Shown: piece after piece, positions 14,980-22,092 of the stretch
Layout: every line of letters begins with the position of its first letter
Numbering within the stretch: the first letter of the stretch is position 1
Origin: CAZCJU01 sp964498965
Lineage (GTDB): Bacteria; Bacillota; Clostridia; Oscillospirales; CAG-272
Reading direction: 5' to 3'
DNA length: 24,822 bases
Assembly (NCBI GenBank): GCA_964498965.1
Contig: CAZCJU010000018.1
Location: 1-24,822 of the forward strand
Notes under the pieces: model-generated
The model's input: only the letters and a program-made list of their open reading frames with translations
Database searches by the model: none
What the model was told of the DNA's origin: nothing
Made by a program: the position numbers and the translations under genes

Positions 14980-15678
14980 TTATATTAAACTCTCCAATTT
15001 TTCTTTAAGCTCATTAATTATTTTCTTTTCGAGCCGAGAAATATAGGATTGAGAGATACCGAGCCGCTCGGCGGTCTGCTTTTGCGTCAGCTCTTTTCCG
15101 TCGTTCAAGCCGAAACGAAGCTCGATTATTTCCCGTTCTCTGCTGTTCAGATCCCGTACAAGGCGACGGACGAGCTTTTTTTCTTCATCGGCTTCGATAC
15201 TTTCGCACACATCGCACTCGTCGCATGTCATGATATCGGCAATGAGCAGCTCGTTGCCGTCCTTATCGGTGTGCAAAGGCTCGTCGAGCGACATTTCCGC
15301 TCTTTGCGGATTGTTTTTTCTTATGTACATCAATATTTCGTTTTCGATACAGCGTGACGCATAGGTTGCTGTTTTGATATTTTTTTCGGGGTCAAAGGTG
15401 TTTGACGCTTTGATAAGCCCGATAGTACCTACGGATATGAGGTCGTCAAGCTCGATCCCCGTGTTTTCGAACCTTTTGGCGATATATACGACAAGCCGCA
15501 GATTTCTTTCAACAAGCACCTGCCGAAGTTCGGGGTGGTTGCCGAGCTTCGGTAAAAGCTCGTTTTCCTCCTCGACCGTGAGCGGCGGCGGGAGCGAGGT
15601 GGGAGAGGAAATGTAATACAGCCCGTTTTTTCTTCCGAGCTTAAGCAAAAATCCGCAAAGTGCTTTGAAAAGCTTCAT
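14980..15678 (-). CDS. sigE: Sporulation sigma factor SigmaE (pro-form)
   Basis: A 232-residue sigma-70-family factor for early mother-cell gene expression. The N-terminal 20 or so residues (MKLFKALCGFLLKLGRKNG) match the pro-sequence of B. subtilis pro-SigmaE in character, followed by LYYI and LPPPL. Region 2 includes DLISVGTIGLIKASNTFDP (79-97) and ATYASRCIENEI. Region 4 holds a helix-turn-helix, TQKQTAERLGISQSYISRLE. ATG 15678 has AAGGAG six bases upstream. The frame stays open for 54 more codons upstream, but those derive from the hairpin-rich gap. spoIIGA, its processing protease, lies directly upstream. Confidence 0.95.
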   Translation of the reverse strand: MKLFKALCGFLLKLGRKNGLYYISSPTSLPPPLTVEEENELLPKLGNHPELRQVLVERNLRLVVYIAKRFENTGIELDDLISVGTIGLIKASNTFDPEKNIKTATYASRCIENEILMYIRKNNPQRAEMSLDEPLHTDKDGNELLIADIMTCDECDVCESIEADEEKKLVRRLVRDLNSREREIIELRFGLNDGKELTQKQTAERLGISQSYISRLEKKIINELKEKLESLI

Positions 15679-15923
15679 GTTTGGCTCCTTTTTCGGTATT
15701 ATGTATTCGATATTTATACGTGCGAGGTATAATGACGAGGCAGATCTCTTATAAACGCCCTCGTCCGTCAGCCTGACGGCTGCCGCCTTTCCCCGGAGTG
15801 AAGGCTTTACGGGCGGAGCTTCCGTCGATACCTTTTCCAAAGGCGAAAACTTTACAGCGGAACTTCGTCGACGGCTTTCTCAAGCGTCAGCATGGCAAAT
15901 GGGGCAAAAGAACTCGCTGACGG
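15679..15923. other. Hairpin-rich gap between spoIIGA and sigE
   Basis: 245 bases without a gene. It contains a perfect 7-bp palindromic hairpin CCGTCAGCCTGACGG (15765-15779) and other GC-rich partial dyads. No clear sigma-A promoter or T-run terminator was seen, so sigE is probably read from the spoIIGA promoter. The composition resembles the other repeat-bearing gaps in this window. Confidence 0.5.
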
Positions 15924-16739
15924 TTACAGCAAGGCGGCGGGAAACACGCCGTCGAGGTCGGAAAAGGCATTATCGTCGCACCCGGCGATAACGCAATTTA
16001 CACATTTGGTCTTGCCTTTACCGAGATCCAAACGTGCCTTATCGGGCAAAAATCCCACGAGCAGGTCGTTTCCGACCGCTGTTTTTGTAGGCACGACACG
16101 TATTTTCGCATTTTCCGCATTGATCCCCCCCGGAAAAAGCCCGGTCAGCAGACTTTTTTTCACAACGACGGCGGGTAATGAACTTATCGGCTCGGTGAGC
16201 AGATCTCCCGTATCGACGAGGAGCGTGAGCTTTATCGACGAGCCGTTTGCGATTATTTCAAGCTCGGCTGTTTTTTGCGAAGCGGACGAAGCGAACAATT
16301 TACCCGAAGCATACGCCGCCGCAAAGCAGGCAATACATACGAGTGCGAACACCGACAGAGGCACAGGCTCGGTGTTTTGTACGGAAAATGCGGGAAATAC
16401 GGAATCAAGCAGTGAATAGCAGGCGGTAACGCCGCCTCCGAGCAATGCGGAAAGCGAGGAAAAGAGAAAAACCGTTTTCGCAAAGGCTTTAAACGAGCTT
16501 ATGCCGAATGCGACAAGGCAAATGAGCGGCACGGCGGCAAGGGTACACAACGTGCGGATCGTGCCGACACGAATAAGCAGGGAGAGAACGGAGTAAGCTC
16601 CGCCGAGGCAGGCGGCAAGCACTATGCGAACGGTGCGGAGCTTGAGATGCAAAATTCTCGATGCGGCAAACAGGACGAGAAAATCTATTGAAAAATCTAT
16701 TAAAAACAGAACATCGCCGTAAATTTCCGTATGTATCAC
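15924..16739 (-). CDS. spoIIGA: Sigma-E processing peptidase SpoIIGA
   Basis: A 271-residue membrane aspartic protease that activates pro-SigmaE at the forespore septum. The N-terminal half (about 8-150) has roughly five hydrophobic segments, beginning with EIYGDVLFLIDFSIDFLVL. The soluble C-terminal half carries the catalytic LLVDTGDLL motif (Asp176) followed by EPISSLPAVVV. This is shorter than the roughly 309-residue B. subtilis protein. The start is uncertain: the GTG at 16739 lies within the best Shine-Dalgarno-like AGAGGTGAT. The protein's place directly before sigE makes the identity firm. Confidence 0.9.
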   Translation of the reverse strand: MIHTEIYGDVLFLIDFSIDFLVLFAASRILHLKLRTVRIVLAACLGGAYSVLSLLIRVGTIRTLCTLAAVPLICLVAFGISSFKAFAKTVFLFSSLSALLGGGVTACYSLLDSVFPAFSVQNTEPVPLSVFALVCIACFAAAYASGKLFASSASQKTAELEIIANGSSIKLTLLVDTGDLLTEPISSLPAVVVKKSLLTGLFPGGINAENAKIRVVPTKTAVGNDLLVGFLPDKARLDLGKGKTKCVNCVIAGCDDNAFSDLDGVFPAALL

Positions 16740-16750
16740 CTCTTGAAAAA

Positions 16751-16832
16751 ATTATAGCTCCCCTCGGGCGAAAAAGGTGTCGCCTATTGGGGAGCGGATA
16801 AATTTTAACAAATCGTCAAGTGAAGTGCGACA
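16751..16832 (-). promoter_or_regulatory. Putative Spo0A-controlled promoter of spoIIGA-sigE
   Basis: On the minus strand, GCGACA (16783-16778) lies 21 bp from TATAAT (16756-16751). The B. subtilis spoIIG promoter also has abnormally wide spacing (22 bp) and needs Spo0A. Upstream are two 6-of-7 matches to the 0A box TGNCGAA: TGACGAT (16818-16812) and TGTCGCA (16832-16826). The -10 box is very near the predicted start codon, so the leader would be only a few bases. Elements are seen; the regulation is inference. Confidence 0.45.
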
Positions 16833-16987
16833 TTTCGGAAATACACGATGATGAGAAATATAAACGGCAGACTCATTTCCCTTGCCGTGTACAAAGCGTG
16901 AAACGGCAATTTTATCGAAAACGGAAACGCAAAATTTCAGACATATTGTTTTTTTCACTTTATAAAGGCTTTCTTAAAGGTATTAAA

Positions 16988-17029
16988 TTGAATTTTCGTT
17001 TTTTATGATACAATTTTTTATGATACAAT
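16988..17029 (+). promoter_or_regulatory. Promoter region of the fabG-like gene with duplicated -10 element
   Basis: TTGAAT (16988-16993) is 15 bp from TACAAT (17009-17014). The 15-base unit TTTTTTATGATACAA is then repeated in tandem, giving a second TACAAT at 17024-17029. The second copy is 42 bases before the ATG. The -35 spacing is short, so the assignment is tentative. Confidence 0.45.
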
Positions 17030-17070
17030 GCGGATACCGAATACACAAACAGTCGAAACGGAGCAAGAAA

Positions 17071-17799
17071 ATGAAAAACGTAATAGTTACCGGCGGAGCA
17101 AAAGGAATAGGTGCAAGCTGTGTCAGAGCATTTGCCGAGGCGGGATATAATGTCATACTCAATTATAAAACAAGCGAAAAAAAAGCTCTGGAGCTGTGCC
17201 GTGAATTAAACGACGAGGGACATACGGTGTATCCCGTCTGTGCAGACGCTTCGATCGCCGAACAGGCACGTCGCATCGTGTCGATGTGTGAATGTAAATT
17301 CGGCTCGGTCGATATTTTGGTCAATAATGCGGGAGTAAGCCGCATCGGCGTCATAGAATCGGTCAGCGAGGAGGAATACCGCAACGTCGTTGACGGTAAC
17401 TTCAAAACCTGCTTCAATATGTGCCGTGCCGTCGCACCGTATATGCGTGAAAAAGCGGGCAGAATAATCAATATTTCCTCAATGTGGGGTCTGGTCGGTG
17501 CAAGCTGCGAGGCACTGTATTCCTCATCGAAAAGTGCCGTTATCGGACTTACGAGATCGCTGGCCAAGGAGCTTGCAATGTCGGGAACGACGGTGAATTG
17601 CGTCGCCCCCGGCTTTATAGACACCGATATGAATGCACACCTTACCCCCGACGAAAAAGCGGAAATAATATCCGAAACGCCCCTCGCCCGTGCGGGTATA
17701 CCCGAAGACGTGACAAACGCCGTGCTGTTTTTCGCCTCCGCGTCATCGTCGTTCATCACCGGTCAGGTGCTTTGTGTTGACGGCGGCTTCACCCTGTAG
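17071..17799 (+). CDS. FabG-like short-chain dehydrogenase/reductase
   Basis: A 242-residue SDR with the size and motifs of 3-oxoacyl-ACP reductase: cofactor loop TGGAKGIG (7-14), NNAG (85-88), catalytic Asn110, Ser137, Tyr150 and Lys154 (YSSSK), and the C-terminal FITGQVLCVDGGF. It probably uses NADPH, as in FabG, but standing alone outside a fatty-acid cluster it could act on another ketone or alcohol. I chose ATG 17071, which has GGAG upstream and fits the family N-terminus; an upstream extension of 22 codons runs through the promoter. Confidence 0.88.
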   Translation: MKNVIVTGGAKGIGASCVRAFAEAGYNVILNYKTSEKKALELCRELNDEGHTVYPVCADASIAEQARRIVSMCECKFGSVDILVNNAGVSRIGVIESVSEEEYRNVVDGNFKTCFNMCRAVAPYMREKAGRIINISSMWGLVGASCEALYSSSKSAVIGLTRSLAKELAMSGTTVNCVAPGFIDTDMNAHLTPDEKAEIISETPLARAGIPEDVTNAVLFFASASSSFITGQVLCVDGGFTL

Positions 17800-17865
17800 C
17801 CAGCCTCGCTCGTACGCCTTTCCCGTGTTATCCTCTCGTATAGTTTTCTCTCCTCGGGGAAAGGC

Positions 17866-17933
17866 GGCGACCCGTAGGGTTGACGGATAAGGGCAATATC
17901 CCGCCGTACTTACTAAGTTAGTTTGTGCGGCTT
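17866..17933 (+). repeat. Dispersed intergenic repeat, copy 2
   Basis: It starts GCGACCCGTAGGGTTGACGG and continues GATAAGGGCAATATCCCGCC to TTTGTGCGGCTT. Bases 17882-17933 match 18546-18597 at 51 of 52 positions in direct orientation. This copy lies upstream of the GNAT gene and lacks the later block CCGCCATGCTACCGCA. Confidence 0.75.
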
Positions 17934-18020
17934 TTCGAATATGCGATCGGATACCGGGCAGTAGGCAGCTACAGTCGGCGTATGAAACCTAAACAGATTT
18001 AATTTGCGAGGAAACAAAAC

Positions 18021-18554
18021 ATGATCGAAATTAAGATCGTCACATCGGAACGAAAATCGGATATCAACATTCCGAACGAGGCTTTCTCTATGTTCGGAAA
18101 GCTTATCCCGTCATATTGCGACGGTAAATGGACATACAAAACGGTTTTCTTTGCCCCGAATGAGATAACGGAAATGTGTTTTCCGGACGAAAATTATGAT
18201 TACGATGCGATGAGGGACAGCATTTTTCTCGGTGCTTACGACGGAAACAAATGCGTCGGATTGGCAATACTTCAACCCGGATTCTTCAAATATATGTACC
18301 TGTACGACCTCAAGGTGAATAAGGCTTACCGCCGTCGAAATATCGGTGTAAAACTTATGAAAGAAGCTAAAAAAATCGCCGTGCAAAGCGGGTATTGCGG
18401 ACTTTATACGCAAGGACAGGACAATAATCTCGGAGCTTGCCTATTTTATTTGAATTCCGGATTCTATATAGGCGGTGCGGATACCAATGTTTATCGACAT
18501 ACAAAACAAGAGGGAAAAACCGATATCATCTTTTATTGCGAAGCCGACGGATGA
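18021..18554 (+). CDS. GNAT acetyltransferase resembling streptothricin acetyltransferase
   Basis: A 177-residue GCN5-related N-acetyltransferase. The acetyl-CoA loop is RRRNIGVKL (104-112) after the DLKV strand. Features shared from memory with Sat4/SatA streptothricin acetyltransferases are the N-terminal NIPNEAFSMFGKLIPSY...KWTY block and the C-terminal QDNNLGACLFYLNSGF...DTNVY block. Drug acetylation is possible but untested. ATG 18021 has GAGG upstream. The gene is flanked by 52-bp direct repeats, and its last codons and stop (GAC GGA TGA) lie inside the downstream repeat, so the original C-terminus may have been replaced. Confidence 0.85.
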   Translation: MIEIKIVTSERKSDINIPNEAFSMFGKLIPSYCDGKWTYKTVFFAPNEITEMCFPDENYDYDAMRDSIFLGAYDGNKCVGLAILQPGFFKYMYLYDLKVNKAYRRRNIGVKLMKEAKKIAVQSGYCGLYTQGQDNNLGACLFYLNSGFYIGGADTNVYRHTKQEGKTDIIFYCEADG

Positions 18555-18630
18555 GGGCAATATCCCGCCGTACTTACTAAGTTAGTTTGTGCGGCTTGTT
18601 TCACCTCATCCGCCATGCTACCGCATGGTC
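18546..18630 (+). repeat. Dispersed intergenic repeat, copy 3
   Basis: It has the 52-bp block shared with 17882-17933, followed by GTTTCACCTCATCCGCCATG and CTACCGCATGGTC as in copy 1. It provides the stop codon of the GNAT gene. The minus strand of copies 1 and 3 shares a 13-codon reading frame beginning MADE, which a one-base difference then disrupts. Confidence 0.75.
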
Positions 18631-18642
18631 ACCATTTTCCCA

Positions 18643-18822
18643 AAGAAGAAGGCTCAAAAGCGAGGAGTAAAGGGGAAAACTCGAAGCAAAGAGCGAGGAA
18701 GCTCACGAGAAGAAGGTAGGCGGTAAAGCTTTACGAGAGTGTAAGAGTACGAAGCGAGGGAACGAGAAGCGAAAAAACGATGAAATTAACGAGCGAGGGG
18801 TAAGACTTAAAACGGAGAGTGC
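18643..18822 (+). other. Purine-rich low-complexity gap
   Basis: About 180 bases between the GNAT gene and the SpoIIQ-like gene. The plus strand is strongly enriched in A and G, with many AAG, GAG and GCGAGG blocks. No gene, promoter or terminator could be supported. It may be decayed repeat sequence. Confidence 0.5.
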
Positions 18823-18824
18823 GG

Positions 18825-19580
18825 TTATTCTTCCGAGGTGTTTTTGAGGACGGGGAGATAGGTTACGGGATCTACATATTTTCCGTTTTCGGTAAGCTCG
18901 AAGTGCAGGTGTGCATTTTCCGCCATTTCGATTAGGGAAGAATCACCGACCGCACCTATGACATCGCCGGCACTGACCTTTGCACCCTCGGCTATACTTG
19001 CCGGCAATTCGTCTGCGAGGTTACAGTATTTTGAGCATAAGCCGTCGCCGTGGTTTATCACGACGGTTTTACCCATCATGGGATCGTCATACAGCTTCTC
19101 CACCACTCCGTCGGTAAACGAGAACACCGCCGAGCCTATTTCGGCACAAATATCAACGCCTTTATGCGAGCGATAGTCGTTCATGGTCACGGAATACACG
19201 GGCATATCTATCGAGAAATCCTTCATCAGATCGCCCTGTGTCGGCACGACATACGATCTGACGGACGCTTCCTTATCCTCATCGGGAGTTACGGGCAGCT
19301 CGGTGGGGCGTGTATTTTCCTCGGGCTTTTCCGTATCGTTACTCGGTTCGGTATTTTTATCTTCGGGCGGTGCGGTGATCGGTTGTCTTTTCGAGGTAAC
19401 GGGAGTACTTTCTTTCGGTGCGGGGGCTGTCACGCAGGAAGTATCGACCGGTGCGGTCGGTTTTTTGTTTCGTTTATTCACTGCGGTAACGACGGACACG
19501 ACCATTACGGTAACGACAAGTGCGGCGAGAATTACGTAAAGAATTTTTGCTTGGGCGGCTTGATTTTTCTTATTATCCAT
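18825..19580 (-). CDS. spoIIQ: SpoIIQ-like LytM/M23 endopeptidase
   Basis: A 251-residue membrane-anchored protein: short cytoplasmic start, one membrane helix (13-34), a Thr/Pro/Glu-rich linker (about 40-105), and a LytM/M23 domain (about 108-245). Zinc-site residues are present: His139 and Asp143 (HKGVD), and His224 and His226 (HLHFE). The sequence around VPTQGDLMKDFS...PVYSVTMNDYRSHKGVDI resembles clostridial SpoIIQ, the forespore partner of SpoIIIAH in engulfment. Clostridial versions generally keep the metal site that B. subtilis has lost. A general M23 cell-wall hydrolase is the alternative. ATG 19580 has GGAG at good spacing. Confidence 0.75.
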   Translation of the reverse strand: MDNKKNQAAQAKILYVILAALVVTVMVVSVVTAVNKRNKKPTAPVDTSCVTAPAPKESTPVTSKRQPITAPPEDKNTEPSNDTEKPEENTRPTELPVTPDEDKEASVRSYVVPTQGDLMKDFSIDMPVYSVTMNDYRSHKGVDICAEIGSAVFSFTDGVVEKLYDDPMMGKTVVINHGDGLCSKYCNLADELPASIAEGAKVSAGDVIGAVGDSSLIEMAENAHLHFELTENGKYVDPVTYLPVLKNTSEE

Positions 19581-19605
19581 ATTTGTTCTCCTATGCTTTT
19601 CGTTT

Positions 19606-19626
19606 CGATTTACGATTTACGATTTA
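19606..19626 (-). repeat. Three tandem copies of a 7-base unit in the spoIIQ leader
   Basis: CGATTTA is repeated three times without gaps, 26 bases upstream of the SpoIIQ-like ATG. It lies between the putative sigma-F promoter and the ribosome site. The copy number could vary by slippage; there is no direct evidence of function. Confidence 0.6.
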
Positions 19627-19636
19627 CTGCAATGGT

Positions 19637-19666
19637 TATTTTTTACCGTTGCGAGTGTAAATATGC
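19637..19666 (-). promoter_or_regulatory. Possible sigma-F/G promoter of the SpoIIQ-like gene
   Basis: On the minus strand GCATA (19666-19662) is followed after 15-16 bp by GGTAAAAAATA (19647-19637). This is an imperfect match to the forespore consensus (GYATA, then GGNNANANT), with the T displaced by one base. spoIIQ is a sigma-F gene in B. subtilis, so the context fits. Confidence 0.35.
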
Positions 19667-19766
19667 AGTTGCGGGTAAATTTTAGTCCGCAGCTTGCACA
19701 TTTACTTAAAATGATAATAATTTTTTATGCCGAATGGTGATTTTTGTAAATTATCTTCACTTGTGC

Positions 19767-19794
19767 TTGACAAAATAAAAACGATGATTAAAAT
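19767..19794 (+). promoter_or_regulatory. Sigma-A promoter of htpG
   Basis: A perfect TTGACA (19767-19772), 16 bp, then TAAAAT (19789-19794). The start codon of htpG is 50 bases downstream. No CIRCE-type inverted repeat was seen around it. Confidence 0.65.
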
Positions 19795-19844
19795 ATATAT
19801 AATACGTATATCATTTTATACAAGGTTAATAAGGAGTGAGATAA

Positions 19845-21710
19845 ATGGCTGAAAACGAGAGCAAAAGGGGAATCAGTGTAGACACGGAGCATATTTTCCC
19901 CGTTATAAAGAGGTGGCTTTACTCGGAGAAGGAGATATTTTTGCGTGAGATCGTTTCAAACGCTTCCGATGCGGTGACGAAATTGAAACGTCTTGCCTCC
20001 TTGGGTGAAGTACACGGCATTGACGACGATTTTCGGATAGATGTTGTACTGGACAAGGCTGCCGGAACGCTCACGGTGTCGGACAACGGTATCGGCATGA
20101 CGAAAGAGGAGCTTGAAAAGTATCTTTGCAACATCGCATTGTCGGGAGCGGTCGATTTCATAAGCAAATACGAGGGAGAGGACGCAAAGTCCTCGGACGG
20201 AATAATCGGTCATTTCGGCTTGGGCTTTTACTCGTCGTTCATGGTATCCGACACGGTTACCGTAAACACGCGTTCGTACACGGGTACGGAAGCGGTAAAA
20301 TGGGTCTGCGACAGTGACGGCGGCTACGAGATACTTTCCTCCGACAGGGAAGCGAGAGGAACGGACGTTATAATGCACATAAGCGAGGACGAAACCGAGT
20401 ATCTCAACGAAACGAAGCTCAAGGACATTCTCGAAAAGTACTGTTCGTTCATGCCCGTACCGATCTATTTTAAGGTCGAGGACGAAGAAAAGGACGACGA
20501 GGATAAAAAAGACGAAAAGCCCGAGGAAAAGCCCGAGAATAAACCGATCAACGACCCCGAACCGTTATGGCAAAAGCAACCGAGCGAATGCACCGACGAG
20601 GAATACAAGGCTTTCTACACAAAGGTATTTCACGACTACAGAGAGCCGCTGTTTTGGATACACATAAACGCCGATTACCCTTTGAATTTTAAGGGTATAC
20701 TGTATTTCCCGCGGCTCAATCACGAATACGACAATCTTGAAGGTCAGGTAAAGCTGTATTACAATCAGGTATTCGTTGCCGACAACATCAAAGAAATAAT
20801 TCCCGAATTCATGCTCATGCTCAAGGGCGTGCTTGACTGCCCCGAGCTTCCGCTCAACGTATCGAGAAGCTATCTGCAGAACAGCGGTTACGTTTCCAAA
20901 ATTTCCGCTCACATCGTCAAAAAGGTGGGTGATAAGCTCAATTCACTGTTCAAGCTCGAGCGGGACAAGTATCAAACGCTTTGGCCCGATCTCAAAACGT
21001 TTGTCGAATACGGCTGTATACGCGAAAAGAAGTTTTACGACAGGGTAAAGGATTGCGTGATATTCCCCGATGCGGAGAACGACGCATACTATACCGTCGA
21101 GGAGTATTTAAAAGAAGCCGAGGGCAAGCACGACAACACAGTATACTATTGCAACGATAAGGTATCGCAGGCACAGTATATTTCGCTGTACTCGTCGCAG
21201 GGTATAAAGGTCGTTTTGCTTGACAAAATGATAGATAACAGCTTCATACACGTTGTAGAGGAAAATCGAGAGGGCGTAAAATTCGTAAGAATAGACGCAG
21301 ATACGAATATTCTCAAAAACGAGGGCGAAATAAGAGAGAGCGAAAAGACCGCCGAGCTGTTCAAACAGGTATCCGGCAACGAAAAGCTGGAGGTCAAATT
21401 CGAACGGCTTAAGGACGAAAAGACACCCGCACTCATAAATATAAACGAGGAAGAAAGACGCTTCGAGGAAATGATGAAGCTGTATAACGCAAACGGCATA
21501 CCCGATATGCCGATGAGTGTTACGCTTATCGTGAACTCGGCATCGCCCCTCACACTCAAGCTCATGGACATGGCGGAAAACGGCGACGAAAAAGCAACGG
21601 TGCTTGCTAAGCAGATATTTACGCTTTCGCTCCTTGCCCAAAGGCGACTCAACGCAAAGGAGCTTAAAGAGTTTTTGAACGACAGCTTCGACCTGCTGCT
21701 CGAAATTTAA
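19845..21710 (+). CDS. htpG: Molecular chaperone HtpG (Hsp90)
   Basis: A 621-residue ATP-dependent Hsp90 homologue. The N-terminal ATPase domain has EIFLREIVSNASDA (30-43), SDNGIGM (79-85) and GHFGLGFYSSFMV (122-134). The middle domain begins near 240 (LWQKQPSECTDEEYKAFY), and the C-terminal dimerisation region ends near 621. Between N and M domains (about 211-238) is a strongly acidic and lysine-rich insert, EDEEKDDEDKKDEKPEEKPE, reminiscent of the eukaryotic charged linker and uncommon in HtpG. ATG 19845 has AAGGAG upstream. Confidence 0.96.
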   Translation: MAENESKRGISVDTEHIFPVIKRWLYSEKEIFLREIVSNASDAVTKLKRLASLGEVHGIDDDFRIDVVLDKAAGTLTVSDNGIGMTKEELEKYLCNIALSGAVDFISKYEGEDAKSSDGIIGHFGLGFYSSFMVSDTVTVNTRSYTGTEAVKWVCDSDGGYEILSSDREARGTDVIMHISEDETEYLNETKLKDILEKYCSFMPVPIYFKVEDEEKDDEDKKDEKPEEKPENKPINDPEPLWQKQPSECTDEEYKAFYTKVFHDYREPLFWIHINADYPLNFKGILYFPRLNHEYDNLEGQVKLYYNQVFVADNIKEIIPEFMLMLKGVLDCPELPLNVSRSYLQNSGYVSKISAHIVKKVGDKLNSLFKLERDKYQTLWPDLKTFVEYGCIREKKFYDRVKDCVIFPDAENDAYYTVEEYLKEAEGKHDNTVYYCNDKVSQAQYISLYSSQGIKVVLLDKMIDNSFIHVVEENREGVKFVRIDADTNILKNEGEIRESEKTAELFKQVSGNEKLEVKFERLKDEKTPALININEEERRFEEMMKLYNANGIPDMPMSVTLIVNSASPLTLKLMDMAENGDEKATVLAKQIFTLSLLAQRRLNAKELKEFLNDSFDLLLEI

Positions 21711-21724
21711 GTCGAAAAATATGT

Positions 21725-21751
21725 AAGCCTTCCCTCGCCGAGGGAAGGCTT
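21725..21751. terminator. Terminator hairpin after htpG
   Basis: AAGCCTTCCCT and AGGGAAGGCTT form a perfect 11-bp stem with a 5-base loop, 15 bases past the htpG stop. The T-run after it is short (TTATTA), so efficiency is uncertain. It can form on either strand. Confidence 0.65.
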
Positions 21752-21839
21752 ATTAATGCTGCGGCACTTACCGAAAAGCCTTGGAGATTTACCATCGTAA
21801 GAGAGAAAAGGAGAAGCTGCAATATCTTTACTCATATCG

Positions 21840-21946
21840 ATCATTTCGGCAAATTCTTCTTGCGTTTGATTTAATTCTTGTTTTCGAGCTTTGCGAAAAT
21901 CTATTGACAATTTTGCGGTGGATAAGGTGGATAATATTTTTAACAC
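21840..21946 (-). pseudogene. Remnant of an XRE-type helix-turn-helix protein
   Basis: The frame encodes DFRKARKQELNQTQEEFAEM and then IDMSKDI, which resembles the first three helices of an XRE/Cro DNA-binding domain. The similarity ends abruptly and the frame runs into unrelated sequence and the htpG terminator. No ribosome site supports a start. It looks like a truncated leftover, not a working regulator. It lies in the 382-base gap between htpG and the next gene, which otherwise holds only the htpG terminator and the promoter at 22028. Confidence 0.45.
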
Positions 21947-22027
21947 ATTATATAGCGAAAATTATATCAAGTTATATCAAGGCTTTTGCCGACTTTTACT
22001 TGACAGTTACATATTGCGATTGCGGGA

Positions 22028-22056
22028 TTGACATTTTCGCGTTTTTGTGGTATCAT
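22028..22056 (+). promoter_or_regulatory. Sigma-A promoter of the DUF4432 gene
   Basis: TTGACA (22028-22033), 17 bp, TATCAT (22051-22056). The match is strong, and the ATG is 37 bases beyond the -10 box. The promoter shows that the long in-frame N-terminal extension upstream is not translated. Confidence 0.8.
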
Positions 22057-22092
22057 TCTGTAGCGATAAAAGCGGCGGAGGAAAATAAAAAA

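Noticed and set aside
15679..15840. Open N-terminal extension of 54 codons ahead of sigE.
   Set aside because: ATG 15678 has an ideal ribosome site and gives the known pro-SigmaE N-terminus; the extension derives from hairpin-rich gap sequence.
16820..17008. Small plus-strand open frame of 62 codons between spoIIGA and the fabG-like gene.
   Set aside because: It overlaps the putative Spo0A-box region, has no good ribosome site, and its composition is lysine/arginine/phenylalanine-rich as expected for AT-rich non-coding DNA.
21781..22092. In-frame N-terminal extension of 104 codons ahead of the DUF4432 gene.
   Set aside because: A strong promoter lies at 22028-22056 inside it, the family N-terminus starts at ATG 22093, and the extension is antisense to an XRE remnant.
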